Assembly: GCA_028708865.1 (NCBI GenBank)
Contig: JAQVYA010000005.1
Location: 1-49,458, forward strand
Source: Desulfovibrio sp.
GTDB taxonomy: Bacteria; Desulfobacterota; Desulfovibrionia; Desulfovibrionales; Desulfovibrionaceae
Direction of reading: 5' to 3'
DNA: 49,458 bases
The position numbers were made by a program, and so were the translations under genes. The notes beneath the pieces were generated by a model. The model was given only the letters and a program-made list of their open reading frames with translations, did not search any database and was not told where the DNA came from. Below, in pieces: positions 1 to 9,600 of the stretch (within the stretch, counting starts at the first letter, position 1; each line of letters opens with the position of its first letter).

Positions 1-2
1 TC

Positions 3-425
3 ATCAACTATGAGACCACCACCAGTGAAGGACGCATGCTCAAGTCGTCTACCTGTTTTTTGCGCACGGATACCGGCGAGGTGGTGGGCGCGCTGTGCGT
101 GAACTTCGACGTCACGGACTTTGCCAACTCCATCGCCCTGATGGAAAATCTCGTGCAGTTCGGGGATCGGGACAAGCACCGCCCCGAGACCTTTGCCGCC
201 AGCCTGGTGGAGACCAACGACGCGCTCATGGAGCAGGCCATCCGCGAGGTGGGCAAGACGCCTTCCCTGATGAACAAGGAAGAGCGCATCCGCTGCGTGA
301 GCATTCTTGAGGAAAACGGCGCTTTTTTGATCAAAGGCGCCGTGGAGTACGTCGCCCAGTACATGGGCGTGTCAAAATACACGATCTACAACTACTTGAA
401 GCTCATCCGCTCCCACCAGGGATAA
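3..425 (+). CDS. DauR/YheO-like transcriptional regulator, 5' end outside window
   Basis: The frame is open from the window edge, so the N-terminus is missing. The visible part reads as the second half of a YheO-like PAS domain (NYETTTSEGRMLKSS, then a beta-strand segment GALCVNFDVTDF). It is followed by a C-terminal HTH_22-type DNA-binding domain, with helix-turn-helix around VAQYMGVSKYTIYNYLKLI. The family includes DauR, a repressor of D-arginine catabolism, and generally senses a small ligand through the PAS-like domain. ridA begins 37 bp downstream on the same strand, so this is probably the local regulator of the ridA / PLP enzyme / symporter group. The ligand cannot be told from sequence. 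Confidence 0.8.
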   Translation: MNYETTTSEGRMLKSSTCFLRTDTGEVVGALCVNFDVTDFANSIALMENLVQFGDRDKHRPETFAASLVETNDALMEQAIREVGKTPSLMNKEERIRCVSILEENGAFLIKGAVEYVAQYMGVSKYTIYNYLKLIRSHQG

Positions 426-462
426 CGCTCTCCCGGGGGCCGGAGCTTCGACAGGAGGACTT

Positions 463-846
463 ATGACCAAAGAATTCGTGCAGACCGATGCGGCTCCTGC
501 TGCCATCGGCCCCTACTCCCAAGCCGTGAAGGCCAACGGGTTTGTTTTCGCGTCCGGCCAGATTCCGCTGGACCCCGCCACCGGCAAAGTCGCTGAGGGC
601 GGCGTGGGCGCGCAGACCCGCCAGGCCATGACCAACCTGAAGAACGTGCTGGAAGCCGCCGGCAGTTCTCTGGAACAGGTCGTTAAAACCACCATCTTTA
701 TCCGCGACATGGGCGGCTTTGGCGAAGTCAACGAGATTTACGCCGAGTTTGTTGGCGCTTCGCTGCCTGCGCGGAGTTGTGTCGAGGTAGCGCGCCTTCC
801 TAAGGACGTGCTCGTGGAAGTCGAAGCCATTGCTTTGATCAGCTAA
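463..846 (+). CDS. ridA: RidA family reactive enamine/imine deaminase
   Basis: This 127-residue protein has the full length of the RidA (YjgF/YER057c/UK114) family. It carries the hallmark blocks IGPYSQAV near the N-terminus, FASGQIPLDP, and the C-terminal PARSCVEVARLPKD segment with the substrate-binding arginine. RidA is a trimeric cytosolic enzyme that hydrolyses reactive 2-aminoacrylate-type enamines released by PLP-dependent dehydratases. The ATG follows AGGAGGACTT, a strong ribosome binding site. It lies 14 bp before the PLP enzyme gene, which suggests that its partner enzyme releases enamines. Confidence 0.95.
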   Translation: MTKEFVQTDAAPAAIGPYSQAVKANGFVFASGQIPLDPATGKVAEGGVGAQTRQAMTNLKNVLEAAGSSLEQVVKTTIFIRDMGGFGEVNEIYAEFVGASLPARSCVEVARLPKDVLVEVEAIALIS

Positions 847-860
847 CCCGGGAGAGAATC

Positions 861-2057
861 ATGTTTGTCACCCATCTGGAATGCCCCAAGTGCAAGAAGA
901 CCTATGAAAGCGAACAGATTATCCAGCTCTGCGAGTGCGGCGCTCCGCTGATCGTTCGTTACGACCTGAAGAAAGTCGCGGCTTCCGTGACCAAGCAGGA
1001 CCTGCTGTCCCGTCCGGCCACCCTGTGGCGCTATAAGGAACTGCTGCCCGTGCGCGACGAGAAGAACGTCGTGTCCCTGGGCGAAGGCATGACCCCGCTC
1101 TGCCGCATGGACCGCCTGGGCGCCAAAAAGGGCTTCAAGAATCTCTACATGAAGGACGAGGGCATCATCCCCACCGGCACCTTCAAGGCTCGCGGCGCCA
1201 CCGTGGGCGTGTCCCGCGCCAAGGAGCTGGGCATCGACACCCTGGCCATGCCCACCAACGGCAACGCGGGCGGCTCCTGGGCCGCGTACTGCGCCGCCGC
1301 CGGCATTCGCTCCTGCATCATCATGCCCCAGGACGCTCCGGACATTAACCGCCGCGAAGTGGCCATCACCGGTGCGGACGTCTACCTGGTGGACGGCCTG
1401 ATCAGCGACGCCGGCAAGATCGTTGCTCGTGCCGTGCAGAAGTACGGCTGGTTCGACGCCTCCACCCTGAAGGAGCCGTACCGCATCGAAGGCAAGAAAA
1501 CCATGGGCCTGGAACTGGCCGAACAGTTCGGCTGGGACGTGCCCGACGTGATCCTCTATCCCACGGGCGGCGGTGTCGGCATCATCGGCATCTACAAGGC
1601 TCTGCGCGAGTTGCAGGAGATGGGCTGGATCGGCGAGAAAATGCCGCGTCTGGTGGCTGTGCAGGCTTCGGGCTGCGCCCCCATCGTCAAGGCCTGGGAA
1701 GAAGGCCGCAAGGAATCCGATTTCTGGGAAGGCGCGCACACCCTGGCGTTCGGCATCACCGTGCCCAAGGCCCTGGGCGACTTCCTGGTGCTCGACGCGG
1801 TCTACAAGACCGACGGCTGCGCCATCAGCATTGACGACGACGAAGTGCTGGCCGCGCAAAAGGAACTGGCCGAGCTGGAGGGCGACTTCATCTGCCCCGA
1901 AGGCGCCGCCACCTTTGCCGCCGCTGAAAAGCTCTTGAAAAAGGGCTGGATCCGTCCCGAAGAAAAGGTTGTGGCTCTGAATACGGGCACCGGCCTCAAG
2001 TACCCTGACACCGTGAACGTGGACATCCCGGTGATGGCTCCGAGCGACGACCTCTAG
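861..2057 (+). CDS. thrC: Threonine synthase-like PLP enzyme with N-terminal zinc ribbon
   Basis: The 398-residue fold type II PLP enzyme starts with a zinc-ribbon-like segment (C8, C11, C24, C26). Next comes the Schiff-base lysine K109 in PTGTFKARGA, the NGNAGGSWAAY substrate loop and the phosphate-binding PTGGGVGIIG loop around residue 240. The best family match is the archaeal/deltaproteobacterial threonine synthase type, which converts O-phosphohomoserine to threonine. Its neighbours (a DauR-like regulator, ridA and a carboxylate/amino-acid symporter) look more like an amino-acid uptake and degradation unit than threonine biosynthesis, so a dehydratase or diaminopropionate-lyase type activity is a real alternative. 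The ATG is preceded by GGGAGAGAATC. Confidence 0.8.
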   Translation: MFVTHLECPKCKKTYESEQIIQLCECGAPLIVRYDLKKVAASVTKQDLLSRPATLWRYKELLPVRDEKNVVSLGEGMTPLCRMDRLGAKKGFKNLYMKDEGIIPTGTFKARGATVGVSRAKELGIDTLAMPTNGNAGGSWAAYCAAAGIRSCIIMPQDAPDINRREVAITGADVYLVDGLISDAGKIVARAVQKYGWFDASTLKEPYRIEGKKTMGLELAEQFGWDVPDVILYPTGGGVGIIGIYKALRELQEMGWIGEKMPRLVAVQASGCAPIVKAWEEGRKESDFWEGAHTLAFGITVPKALGDFLVLDAVYKTDGCAISIDDDEVLAAQKELAELEGDFICPEGAATFAAAEKLLKKGWIRPEEKVVALNTGTGLKYPDTVNVDIPVMAPSDDL

Positions 2058-2105
2058 GTCGGCCCGGCTCCATTCGCAAGGACTGTTCGCACAGAGGAGG
2101 ATCGA

Positions 2106-3341
2106 ATGTCTAAGGGAAAGAGATTGGGATTGCCCGCCCAGATGGGCATCGGTATGGCGCTCGGCATCGTGCTGGGCATGATCTGGCAGGCCACAGGGCT
2201 GGATTCGAGCATGTTCAAACCGCTGGGTGACCTGTTCATCCGGCTGATCCGCATGATCGTTGTTCCCCTGGTGTTCGTGTCCCTGGTTTCCGGGGCCGCG
2301 GGCATGGGCAACGCCGCCAAGCTGGGCCGCATCGCGGTCAAGACCATTGCCTACTACGTGGGAACCACAGGCGTGGCGGTCGCACTGGGCCTGCTCTTCG
2401 CCAACTTCTTCGACCCGGGCCTTGGCGTGGACATCGCCGCCGGTGCCGCCCAGGTCAAGAAGGTCGTGCCGCCGAGCATCGTGGACACGATGCTGAACAT
2501 CGTACCCCTGAACCCCATTGCCGCCTTTGCCGAGGGCAACCTGTTGCAGATCATCTTCTTCGCCGTCATGGTGGGATTCTGCATGAGCGCCCTGGGCGAT
2601 ACGGTCAAGCCCTTGCTGAACCTCTTTGAGCTGGGCAACAGCGTGATGATCAAGATGACCGAAAAGGTCATGGGTTACGCTCCCATCGGCGTGGCCGCCC
2701 TGATCGCCTATACCGTGGGCTCCTACGGCCTCGGCATCCTGCTGCCCCTCATCAAGGTTATTCTGGTCATGTACTTGGTCTGCCTCGTGCACATCTGCGT
2801 CACCTACCTGCCCCTGGTGGTGGGTGTGGCCCGCGTGCCGCTGAAGACCTTCCTCCGCGTGATGTTGGAACCGCTGCTCGTGGCTTTCACCACCTGCTCC
2901 AGCGCCGCTGCCCTGCCTGTGAACATCCGCAGCGTGCAGCGCCTGGGCGTGCCCAAGAGCATCTCCCGGTTCACCATTCCCCTGGGGACCACGCTGAACA
3001 TGGACGGTGCCGCCATCTACCTCGGCATCGCGGCCGTGTTCGTCTCCCAGGTGTACGGCATCCCGCTGTCGATCAACGCCCAGGTCACCGTGCTCTTCAT
3101 GGCTGTGCTCGCCTCCATCGGTTCGGTTGGCGTGCCCTCCATGGCCCTGGTGGTCATGACCATGGTGTTCACCCAGGTGGGCCTGCCCATGGAAGGCATT
3201 GCCCTGGTGGCCGGCGTCGACCGTATTCTGGACATGGCCCGTACCACGCTCAACGTGCTGGGTGACGGAACCGGCGCGGTGATCGTGTCCAAGCTTGAGA
3301 ATGATTTGGCAGAGCCGGAACAGGAGAGCGTACCTGCATAA
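2106..3341 (+). CDS. Dicarboxylate/amino acid:cation symporter (DAACS family)
   Basis: This 411-residue inner membrane transporter has the GltP/DctA/SstT (DAACS) layout: about eight hydrophobic segments, the serine-rich hairpin TTCSSAAALPVNI near residue 265, the conserved TTLNMDGAA near residue 297, and the C-terminal DRILDMARTTLNVLGD. Members co-transport glutamate, aspartate, C4-dicarboxylates or serine/threonine with Na+ or H+. The ATG follows GAGGAGGATCGA. It is the last gene of the regulator-ridA-PLP enzyme group and is followed by a strong terminator at 3476-3515. Together they suggest import of an amino acid that the PLP enzyme then degrades. Confidence 0.9.
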   Translation: MSKGKRLGLPAQMGIGMALGIVLGMIWQATGLDSSMFKPLGDLFIRLIRMIVVPLVFVSLVSGAAGMGNAAKLGRIAVKTIAYYVGTTGVAVALGLLFANFFDPGLGVDIAAGAAQVKKVVPPSIVDTMLNIVPLNPIAAFAEGNLLQIIFFAVMVGFCMSALGDTVKPLLNLFELGNSVMIKMTEKVMGYAPIGVAALIAYTVGSYGLGILLPLIKVILVMYLVCLVHICVTYLPLVVGVARVPLKTFLRVMLEPLLVAFTTCSSAAALPVNIRSVQRLGVPKSISRFTIPLGTTLNMDGAAIYLGIAAVFVSQVYGIPLSINAQVTVLFMAVLASIGSVGVPSMALVVMTMVFTQVGLPMEGIALVAGVDRILDMARTTLNVLGDGTGAVIVSKLENDLAEPEQESVPA

Positions 3342-3383
3342 CCCCGTGCAACTGCGACAATAAAATCGCACTCCTGCTTCCAT

Positions 3384-3409
3384 GGCCCCGGCATTCCCGT
3401 GCCGGGGCC
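3384..3409 (+). terminator. GC hairpin without U-tract downstream of the symporter
   Basis: GGCCCCGGCA and TGCCGGGGCC form a perfect 10-bp stem with a 6-nt loop. No T-run follows, so it is more likely an mRNA 3' stabilising or attenuating hairpin ahead of the true terminator about 70 bp further on. Confidence 0.5.
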
Positions 3410-3475
3410 TTCCAGGTTCGGACCGAGATCCTCCCCTTGCGTGCAGTCTGCCGCTGCGTGCGAACGGTCCACCCC

Positions 3476-3515
3476 AAGCGCCCCGGTATCCTCCTTCCGG
3501 GGCGCTTTTCTTTTT
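3476..3515 (+). terminator. Rho-independent terminator of the ridA-symporter unit
   Basis: AAGCGCCCCGG pairs with CCGGGGCGCTT around a 10-nt loop and runs into TTTTCTTTTT. This is a textbook intrinsic terminator on the plus strand, 135 bp after the symporter stop. Confidence 0.9.
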
Positions 3516-3577
3516 CCTGCCCAATGACCGCTTACCGGCTCCGGGCCATCTCTTGTAACGGCTCGAGCCAGGCCCAT

Positions 3578-3606
3578 AAAAAAAACGGGCCCCCACGGGG
3601 ACCCGC
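3578..3606 (-). terminator. Rho-independent terminator of the minus-strand secreted-protein gene
   Basis: Read on the minus strand, CGGGTCCCC and GGGGGCCCG pair (one G-T wobble) around a 2-nt loop and are followed by eight T residues. It lies 36 bp past the stop of the gene at 3642, converging with the plus-strand terminator. Confidence 0.85.
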
Positions 3607-3641
3607 ACTGTGGGCTCAACGCCAAAGGCAAAACCAAGCGG

Positions 3642-4151
3642 TCACTCCTGGGGAGCGTGTTCCAGGGTAAAAGTCAGGGCGTGCAGATCGGAGTCGGGCA
3701 GCGGCCCGAGACTCACGGAAAAGGAATCCCAGGTCCAGCCGTAGAGCGGCCCCACCTGCCGGCCCGGCCCAAACCGGGCAATGAGTTCATCCTTGACCAA
3801 AAAGGCGTTCACGTCGCCCCGGCAGGTCAGCACCACGGAGCGCAGCCGGTCATTGCGAAAATAATAGGCCACGGAAACAACAGCCGCCTCCCCAAAGGTT
3901 TCCGGCTCCCCTTCGCGGTAATACACGCCCTTGTACCGGGAGGCCGGGCCAGGCAGACGCTCGGTCACGGGATGCAGACCGGCAATGTCTTCCAGAGGCG
4001 CGCCAAACACGGCCCCACGGAAGTCCCGGGGGGGCGGAGACTCGGGGTAGCCCGGGCTCCCGGCCTGCGCGGCTGCGGGCAAGAGCCCCAATCCCAACAG
4101 GAGGGCCAGCCCCCAGAAAAGATGTTTTGCGGCAAGGCCGTTGAACTGCAC
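3642..4151 (-). CDS. Hypothetical secreted protein
   Basis: The 169-residue product begins at a GTG preceded by AGGAGG at 5-nt spacing. The frame is open further upstream, but that extension overlaps the HD-GYP gene. The first ~31 residues form a Sec signal peptide (hydrophobic WGLALLLGLGLLPAAAQA, cleavage after AQA). The mature part has a PESPPPRDFRGAVFGAP segment followed by a domain with alternating aromatic strands (VVSVAYYFRNDRLRSVVLT) and a DELIARFGPG helix. That layout resembles small periplasmic beta/alpha proteins, but I do not recognise the family. It lies downstream of the HD-GYP gene and may be cotranscribed with it. Confidence 0.7.
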   Translation of the reverse strand: MQFNGLAAKHLFWGLALLLGLGLLPAAAQAGSPGYPESPPPRDFRGAVFGAPLEDIAGLHPVTERLPGPASRYKGVYYREGEPETFGEAAVVSVAYYFRNDRLRSVVLTCRGDVNAFLVKDELIARFGPGRQVGPLYGWTWDSFSVSLGPLPDSDLHALTFTLEHAPQE

Positions 4152-4239
4152 TCTCTCCTCCTTTGGCGCTGCGCCAACCATGTGGGGTCCTGCCTCAGAT
4201 GCGGAGCCACAATCCGGCAGCGCACCCTCCGGGCCGACC

Positions 4240-5220
4240 CTACACCATGTTGGCACCGCTGAGCAATTTGATGAACCGCTTGTAAGCCTCAAGATCAATG
4301 GCCGTGGCCATTTCATTGCGCATCAGAATCAGGGCGTCATACGGCCGCATGGCCGGAGCATAGGGTCTGTTGGAGGTCAGGGCGTCGTAGATATCGGCAA
4401 TGGTGATGCAGCGCACGGCCAAGGGGATGTCCTCCCCACCGATGCCCGAGGGGTAGCCCTTGCCGTCCATGCGCTCATGATGAAACAGGATGCTGTTAAA
4501 GGTGCGCTGACTAATATCCAACCCGGCGCACATGGCCACGCCCTGGACGGAATGGGTCTGTACCAGGGTCCGCTCCTCCCGGGTCAAGGCTCCCCGCTTG
4601 TTCAAAATCTTGGACGGGATACGGGTTTTCCCGATGTCATGAAGCATGGCCCCGAGCCCGTACTCGTACATCTCCTCCTCATCCAGCTCAAACGTGGCCA
4701 GCAACGAAACCGAATAGACAAACACCTGCAAGCTGTGGGTATAGCTTTTGTAGTCGTGGTGAATGAACGGAGCCACGGTACGCAGGGCGCGCTCGTCCCG
4801 AAAAAAGGCGGTGCTCTGGCGCACCACCGCCCGAACCCTGTTGAATTTTTCCTCCACGAGCCGGGGCGGCAGCTTCTCGTTGAAGGCGTCGCGGATCACG
4901 CCGGCCGAAGTATCGTAAAACAGGCGAGACCGCTCCTCCACGGGCAGGCTCTCGTCCCCGAGAATATCGCCGAGGTTCTCCTCCAGATATTCATCAAAGC
5001 AGGGCTTTTCCACGGTCTGCACATACACCTCGTCCACCCCGCTCTCAAACAGCTTGACCCGCTGGTGCTGGGTGAACTTTTCTCCGGAGCGCGAATACAG
5101 CACAAACTCCCGGCCCTGCCGCAGGTACACGGAAAAATCGCCCAACGCCTCGGGCACAAGAATGAGCGGGGATACCGGGAAAAACGACGCCGGTATCCAC
5201 GGTTGCTGTGATGACTGCAT
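4240..5220 (-). CDS. HD-GYP domain protein, putative cyclic-di-GMP phosphodiesterase
   Basis: The 326-residue cytosolic protein has an N-terminal DUF3391-like region (about residues 10-110; SFFPVSPLILVPEALGDFS) and a C-terminal HD-GYP phosphodiesterase domain. The metal and catalytic motifs are intact: MLHDIGKTRIP (HD), THSVQG, FHHERMDGKGYPSG (GYP) and ITIADIYDALTS. HD-GYP enzymes hydrolyse c-di-GMP to pGpG/GMP and control motility and biofilm. There is no receiver domain, so input would come through the N-terminal region. I chose the ATG at 5220 because the open frame upstream would overlap the permease gene. It follows the permease by about 26 bp. Confidence 0.88.
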   Translation of the reverse strand: MQSSQQPWIPASFFPVSPLILVPEALGDFSVYLRQGREFVLYSRSGEKFTQHQRVKLFESGVDEVYVQTVEKPCFDEYLEENLGDILGDESLPVEERSRLFYDTSAGVIRDAFNEKLPPRLVEEKFNRVRAVVRQSTAFFRDERALRTVAPFIHHDYKSYTHSLQVFVYSVSLLATFELDEEEMYEYGLGAMLHDIGKTRIPSKILNKRGALTREERTLVQTHSVQGVAMCAGLDISQRTFNSILFHHERMDGKGYPSGIGGEDIPLAVRCITIADIYDALTSNRPYAPAMRPYDALILMRNEMATAIDLEAYKRFIKLLSGANMV

Positions 5221-5246
5221 GCCCTTTGCGCGGTCCTGCTCGCCCC

Positions 5247-6560
5247 TCAGTGCGGATAAAAGATGAAAAAAAGCAAGGAAAGAAGGGATAAAACCCACAT
5301 TCCGGCCGGAACTTCGCCCGGACGACCCGACAATATCTTCATGGCAGGATAGGCCACGAATCCGGCAGTCATACCAATGCCCATGTTGTACGTGAAGCTC
5401 ATGAGAACAACGGTCACGAAGGCGGGCAGGACTTCATCCAGCCTGCCGAAATCCATGCTCCCCGCGCCGGACATCATCAGCATGCCCACCACGATGAGGC
5501 TTGGTCCATAGGCGCAGGGCGGAATTGCCATAAACAAGGGGGCCAGAAACAGGGCCGAAAGGAACAAAAGTCCCGTGACCACCGCAGTCAACCCGGTGCG
5601 CCCGCCGGATTCGATGCCCGTGGCCGACTCCACATACGCGCCCGTGCTGGTGGTTCCCAGGCAGGCGGCCAGCACTGTGGCCACGGCGTCCACCATGAGG
5701 GGCTTGTGGATTTCGGGCAGGTCCCCGTTCTCGTCCAGCAGCCCGCCCCGGTCCGACACCGCGTACAGTGTTCCCATGGTATCCACAAAATCCATGACAA
5801 ACACCGTAAGAATCACTGAAAAGAAGCCCCAGGTGAGCGCGCCGCCCACGTCCATGGCCAGGAAGGTGGCGTCCAGGGAAGGGGGCATGCTCACGAAACT
5901 TTCCGGCACGGGCGCGGCGCCCACGCCGTAGGCCATTCCAGCCACCACCAGAATGCCGATGATAATGGCTCCGGGAACCCGCCAGGCCATGAGCGCGGAC
6001 ATGAGCACAAATCCGAACATGGCCAGGAACACGGAGATATCTCTGAAGTCCCCCAGGGAGACCGGTACCGTAGGGGCTGGGTTCTTGGTGACGATGCCCG
6101 TGGTCACTAGGCCGATGAAGGTCAGAAACAGGCCGATGCCAATGGTGAAACCCTGCTTAAGGCTGCCGGGAATGGCCCGTATCAGCCATTGCCGGATGCC
6201 GCAGGCCGTGAAGAGCACAAACAGTACGCCACTGATGAAAATGGCGCCCAGGGCCGTTTGCCAGGAATAGCCCAAAACCCCGCAGACCGTATAGGCCACA
6301 AAGGCGTTTTCGCCCATGTACGGAGCCACGGCAATGGGCCGGTTGGCATACACGCCCATGGCAAAGGTCCCGAAAAACGCGGAAAGAATCGTGGCCACCA
6401 TGCTGGCCTCGATGGGAATCCCGGCATCCCTGAGGATCAACGGGTTCACGATAATGATGTAGGCCATGGTCACGAAGGTGGTCAGGCCCGCCACCATTTC
6501 ACGCCCCACGGTGCTGCCCGCGCGTTCAATGCCGAAATACCGGTTCAACATGCCGACCAT
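5247..6560 (-). CDS. NCS2/AzgA-type purine permease
   Basis: The 437-residue polytopic protein starts MVGMLNRYFGIERAGST, the characteristic N-terminus of AzgA/GhxP-like adenine/guanine/hypoxanthine:H+ symporters. Family blocks follow: TMAYIIIVNPLIL, APYMGENAFVAYT, IGLFLTFIGL, VMDFVDTMGT and TSTGAYVESATGIESGGRTG. It imports purine bases across the inner membrane. The frame runs open upstream into the kinase gene region, but AAAAAGGAGGAGATTC sits directly before the ATG at 6560, which fixes the start. It lies between a hybrid kinase and an HD-GYP gene on the same strand. Confidence 0.93.
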   Translation of the reverse strand: MVGMLNRYFGIERAGSTVGREMVAGLTTFVTMAYIIIVNPLILRDAGIPIEASMVATILSAFFGTFAMGVYANRPIAVAPYMGENAFVAYTVCGVLGYSWQTALGAIFISGVLFVLFTACGIRQWLIRAIPGSLKQGFTIGIGLFLTFIGLVTTGIVTKNPAPTVPVSLGDFRDISVFLAMFGFVLMSALMAWRVPGAIIIGILVVAGMAYGVGAAPVPESFVSMPPSLDATFLAMDVGGALTWGFFSVILTVFVMDFVDTMGTLYAVSDRGGLLDENGDLPEIHKPLMVDAVATVLAACLGTTSTGAYVESATGIESGGRTGLTAVVTGLLFLSALFLAPLFMAIPPCAYGPSLIVVGMLMMSGAGSMDFGRLDEVLPAFVTVVLMSFTYNMGIGMTAGFVAYPAMKILSGRPGEVPAGMWVLSLLSLLFFIFYPH

Positions 6561-6633
6561 GAATCTCCTCCTTTTTCCCGGTACAATGCCCGGCCCGAAA
6601 GGCCGCGCTTTTTCGTCGCGTTGCCGCGCCTGA

Positions 6634-9600
6634 TCACGCGGTTTGCGGCGCGCCCTGCTCCGAATCATCCCCGGCCGGGAACAATTCGCGCAGAAGATCG
6701 GCAAATATCGTAAAATCAAGGGGCTTGGCAAGATAGCCGTCCATGCCCAATTCCAAAAAACGCTCCATGTCCCCTTCCATGGCATGGGCCGTGAGCGCCA
6801 CCACCGGCACATCCCCGGGCACATTGCCCCAACCTTCCCGAATGCAGCGCACTGCTTCGATGCCGTCCATTTCCGGCATTTGGATATCCATGAGCACCAG
6901 ATTAAACGGCTCGCCCTGCTGCTGGGCCCGGGAAAGCGCCTCCAGAGCCTGCCGCCCGTTCTCCACGCTGGTAGGCAGGTGCCCGAGTTTATGCAAAAAC
7001 CGCTCCGCAAGGACCCGGTTCACGCGGTTGTCTTCGGCCACCAGCACGCGCAATCCCGGCCGCCCCATTGCCTCTGCCACGACCGGAGACGCCGACATCT
7101 CCGGCTCTACCGGGCCAACCACGGCCCGGACAAAGGCCGTAAAGCAGACCGTGGTGCCCATGCCCTCCTGGCTGACGACGCACAGGCTGCCGCCCAGAAG
7201 GGCCACCAGCCGACGCACGATTCCCAGGCCCAAACCCGTCCCCTGGTAACGGCGGGAGCGGGACCCTTCCGCCTGGACAAAGGGTTCGAACACGGTTTGC
7301 AGGTCCTGGTCCGCTATGCCGATGCCCGTGTCGCGCACTTCGAAATACAGTTGCAGCTTTCCGGGAGCCGGTCCTCCGGAAGCAGGCTTGCGGTCAAAGG
7401 CGTGCACCTCCACCTGGACCTCGCCTTGGTCCGTAAATTTCACGGCATTGCCCACCAGGTTGAAAAGCACCTGGCGCAGTCGGGCCTCGGGAGCTTCCAC
7501 CCATTCGGGCACCACGTCCCCCAGATGAAAATCCAGGCCGACCCCCTTGCTCCGCGCCTGCTCGGACAAGGAGCGCTGCACGGTTTCCAACACGGCATGC
7601 AGCGAAAAACGGCTGCACGAGGTATCCATGTTGCCGGATTCGATCTTGGAAAAGTCCAGAATGTCGTTGATCACCGCCAGCAATCCCTGAGCCGAACTCT
7701 GGGCCGTGCGGGCGTATTCGCTCTGTTCGCGGTTCAGTTCCGTGAGGTTCATGAGCTGGAGCATGCCGATAACCCCGTTGAGCGGCGTGCGGATTTCATG
7801 ACTCATGTTGGCCAGAAAGGCGCTCTTGGATTCGGCCAGGTACTCGGCACGCTCCTTGGCTCGGCGAAATTCCTCCTGCATACGCCGTGCTCCGGTGACG
7901 TCGCGAATGACCGCCACCAGAAAACGCTGACCGTCCCGGTCCGTGAACACGGCTTTGTTGGAGGCCAGCAGTCGCCAGACTCCGGAAGGATCCCAGTAAT
8001 CCTCCTCCTCGATGACGGGGCAGTCCCCGGCCAGGACGCGGGCATCGGTTTCCCCGAAACGGCGTCCCTGCCCGGGCTCGTAGACCTGTTCGGCCGTGGA
8101 GCCGAGCATCTCCTCCCGGGAGCGGCCCGTCAGGGTGCACATGGCGCGGTTCACAAGCACATAGCGCAACGCCGCGTCCTTGACGTACACCGGATCGGGC
8201 ATGGCATCGATGATGGCACGCAGAAATTCCCTGGCGCTCTGAAGCTCGGCCTCGGCGGCCATGCGCAGGGTCACGTCGTGCAGCGTGCCCACCACTTTAA
8301 GATCGCCCCGCTCATCCGCGATCAACTGCGCGTTGATCGAAAAATGCCGCTGCGTGCCGTCCTTATCCAGAAACTCCATGGGCAAATCCGAGACATGGCC
8401 CTGCCGGTCCAGCAGGCCGAACAGGCGTTCCCGGCCCTCGGAGCCGGCCAGCAACGGCAGGACGCCCAGCTCCAACACCTCCGCACGGGTGTAAAAACTG
8501 ACCCGCTCCACGGCCGGGCTGACCTCCAGAATCCGGCCCCGGCCATCGGTCTCAAAATACACTTCCTGGACATTTTCAAAAATATTCCTGTACCGGCGTT
8601 CACTGCGGGCCAGGGCCTCTTCCGCGCTTTTGCGCTGGGAGATGTTGGTCATGCGACCTGCCGCCCCCATGTAGCGGCCCTGTTCCTTGAGGGCGCGCAA
8701 GGCCAGCCGGACCCATATGGGCGTGCCGTCCCGGGCCAGCACCCGGCATTCGGTCACAGTCTCGCCCGCTTCGGGCAGGGCGGCCAAATCCTCCTGGATC
8801 CCCTGCCGGTCCTCGGCGTGGACCAGTTCCTCCAGGTCGCGATGTTGCACGGCCGCCACATCCAGGCCCAACAAGCGTTCCACGGCCGGACTCACATACG
8901 TCAGCCGCCGCCGGTCATCCAACGTAAGGATCACGTCGCTGATGCTTTCCACCACCTGACGGAACCGCGCATCCGCGCGCCGGGTGCTCTGCTCCGCCAG
9001 CTTGCGCCGGGTCAGATCGCGGGTGACCACCACGGCATGCGTCACGCCCAGCCCGTCCTCGCGATACGGCGTGTAGGTCACCTCGTAATACCCTTCGGTA
9101 CGGCCGGGAAATGCGAACCACGCCTCGTAATTCACTTCCCGTCCCTGAAGGCACTCATCCAGCGCAGGCCGAATGATCCGCGTGAACACCCGCTCGCCCC
9201 AAACCTCGACCACATGCCGGTTCAACGGCGTGCGGCAAACCTCCTCCACCGCGTTCACAAAGGCGCGGTTGGCAGCTTTGTAGAGATAATCTCGCCCGAT
9301 AAGGCTCATGGGGTCGCGGGTGGAGTCGGTCATGAAGCGGTGGCGCTGGAGCACGCTCTGGCCATGCCGGATTGCGGTCACGTCCCGGGCCACGCCCTCC
9401 ACATGGGTGGGGCGTCCATCCTTGCGCACCAGGGCGGTACGCAGCAGCAGGCGACGCTCCTCCCCGGTCCGCGTGAGCACGGCGATCTCGTACTCCCCTT
9501 CGTTGCGGCCCGCCCGCAGCCCTTCCAGGACGTCCTCCACGTAGGAAAGCCAACGCGGATGCACCACAAGGCGGTGGATGTGCTCTTGACCGCAAAATTC

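Noticed and set aside
843-3608. 921-codon open frame on the minus strand
   Set aside because: It lies antisense to ridA, thrC-like and symporter genes; its His/Gly/Gln-rich composition is the shadow of GC-rich codons in the real genes.
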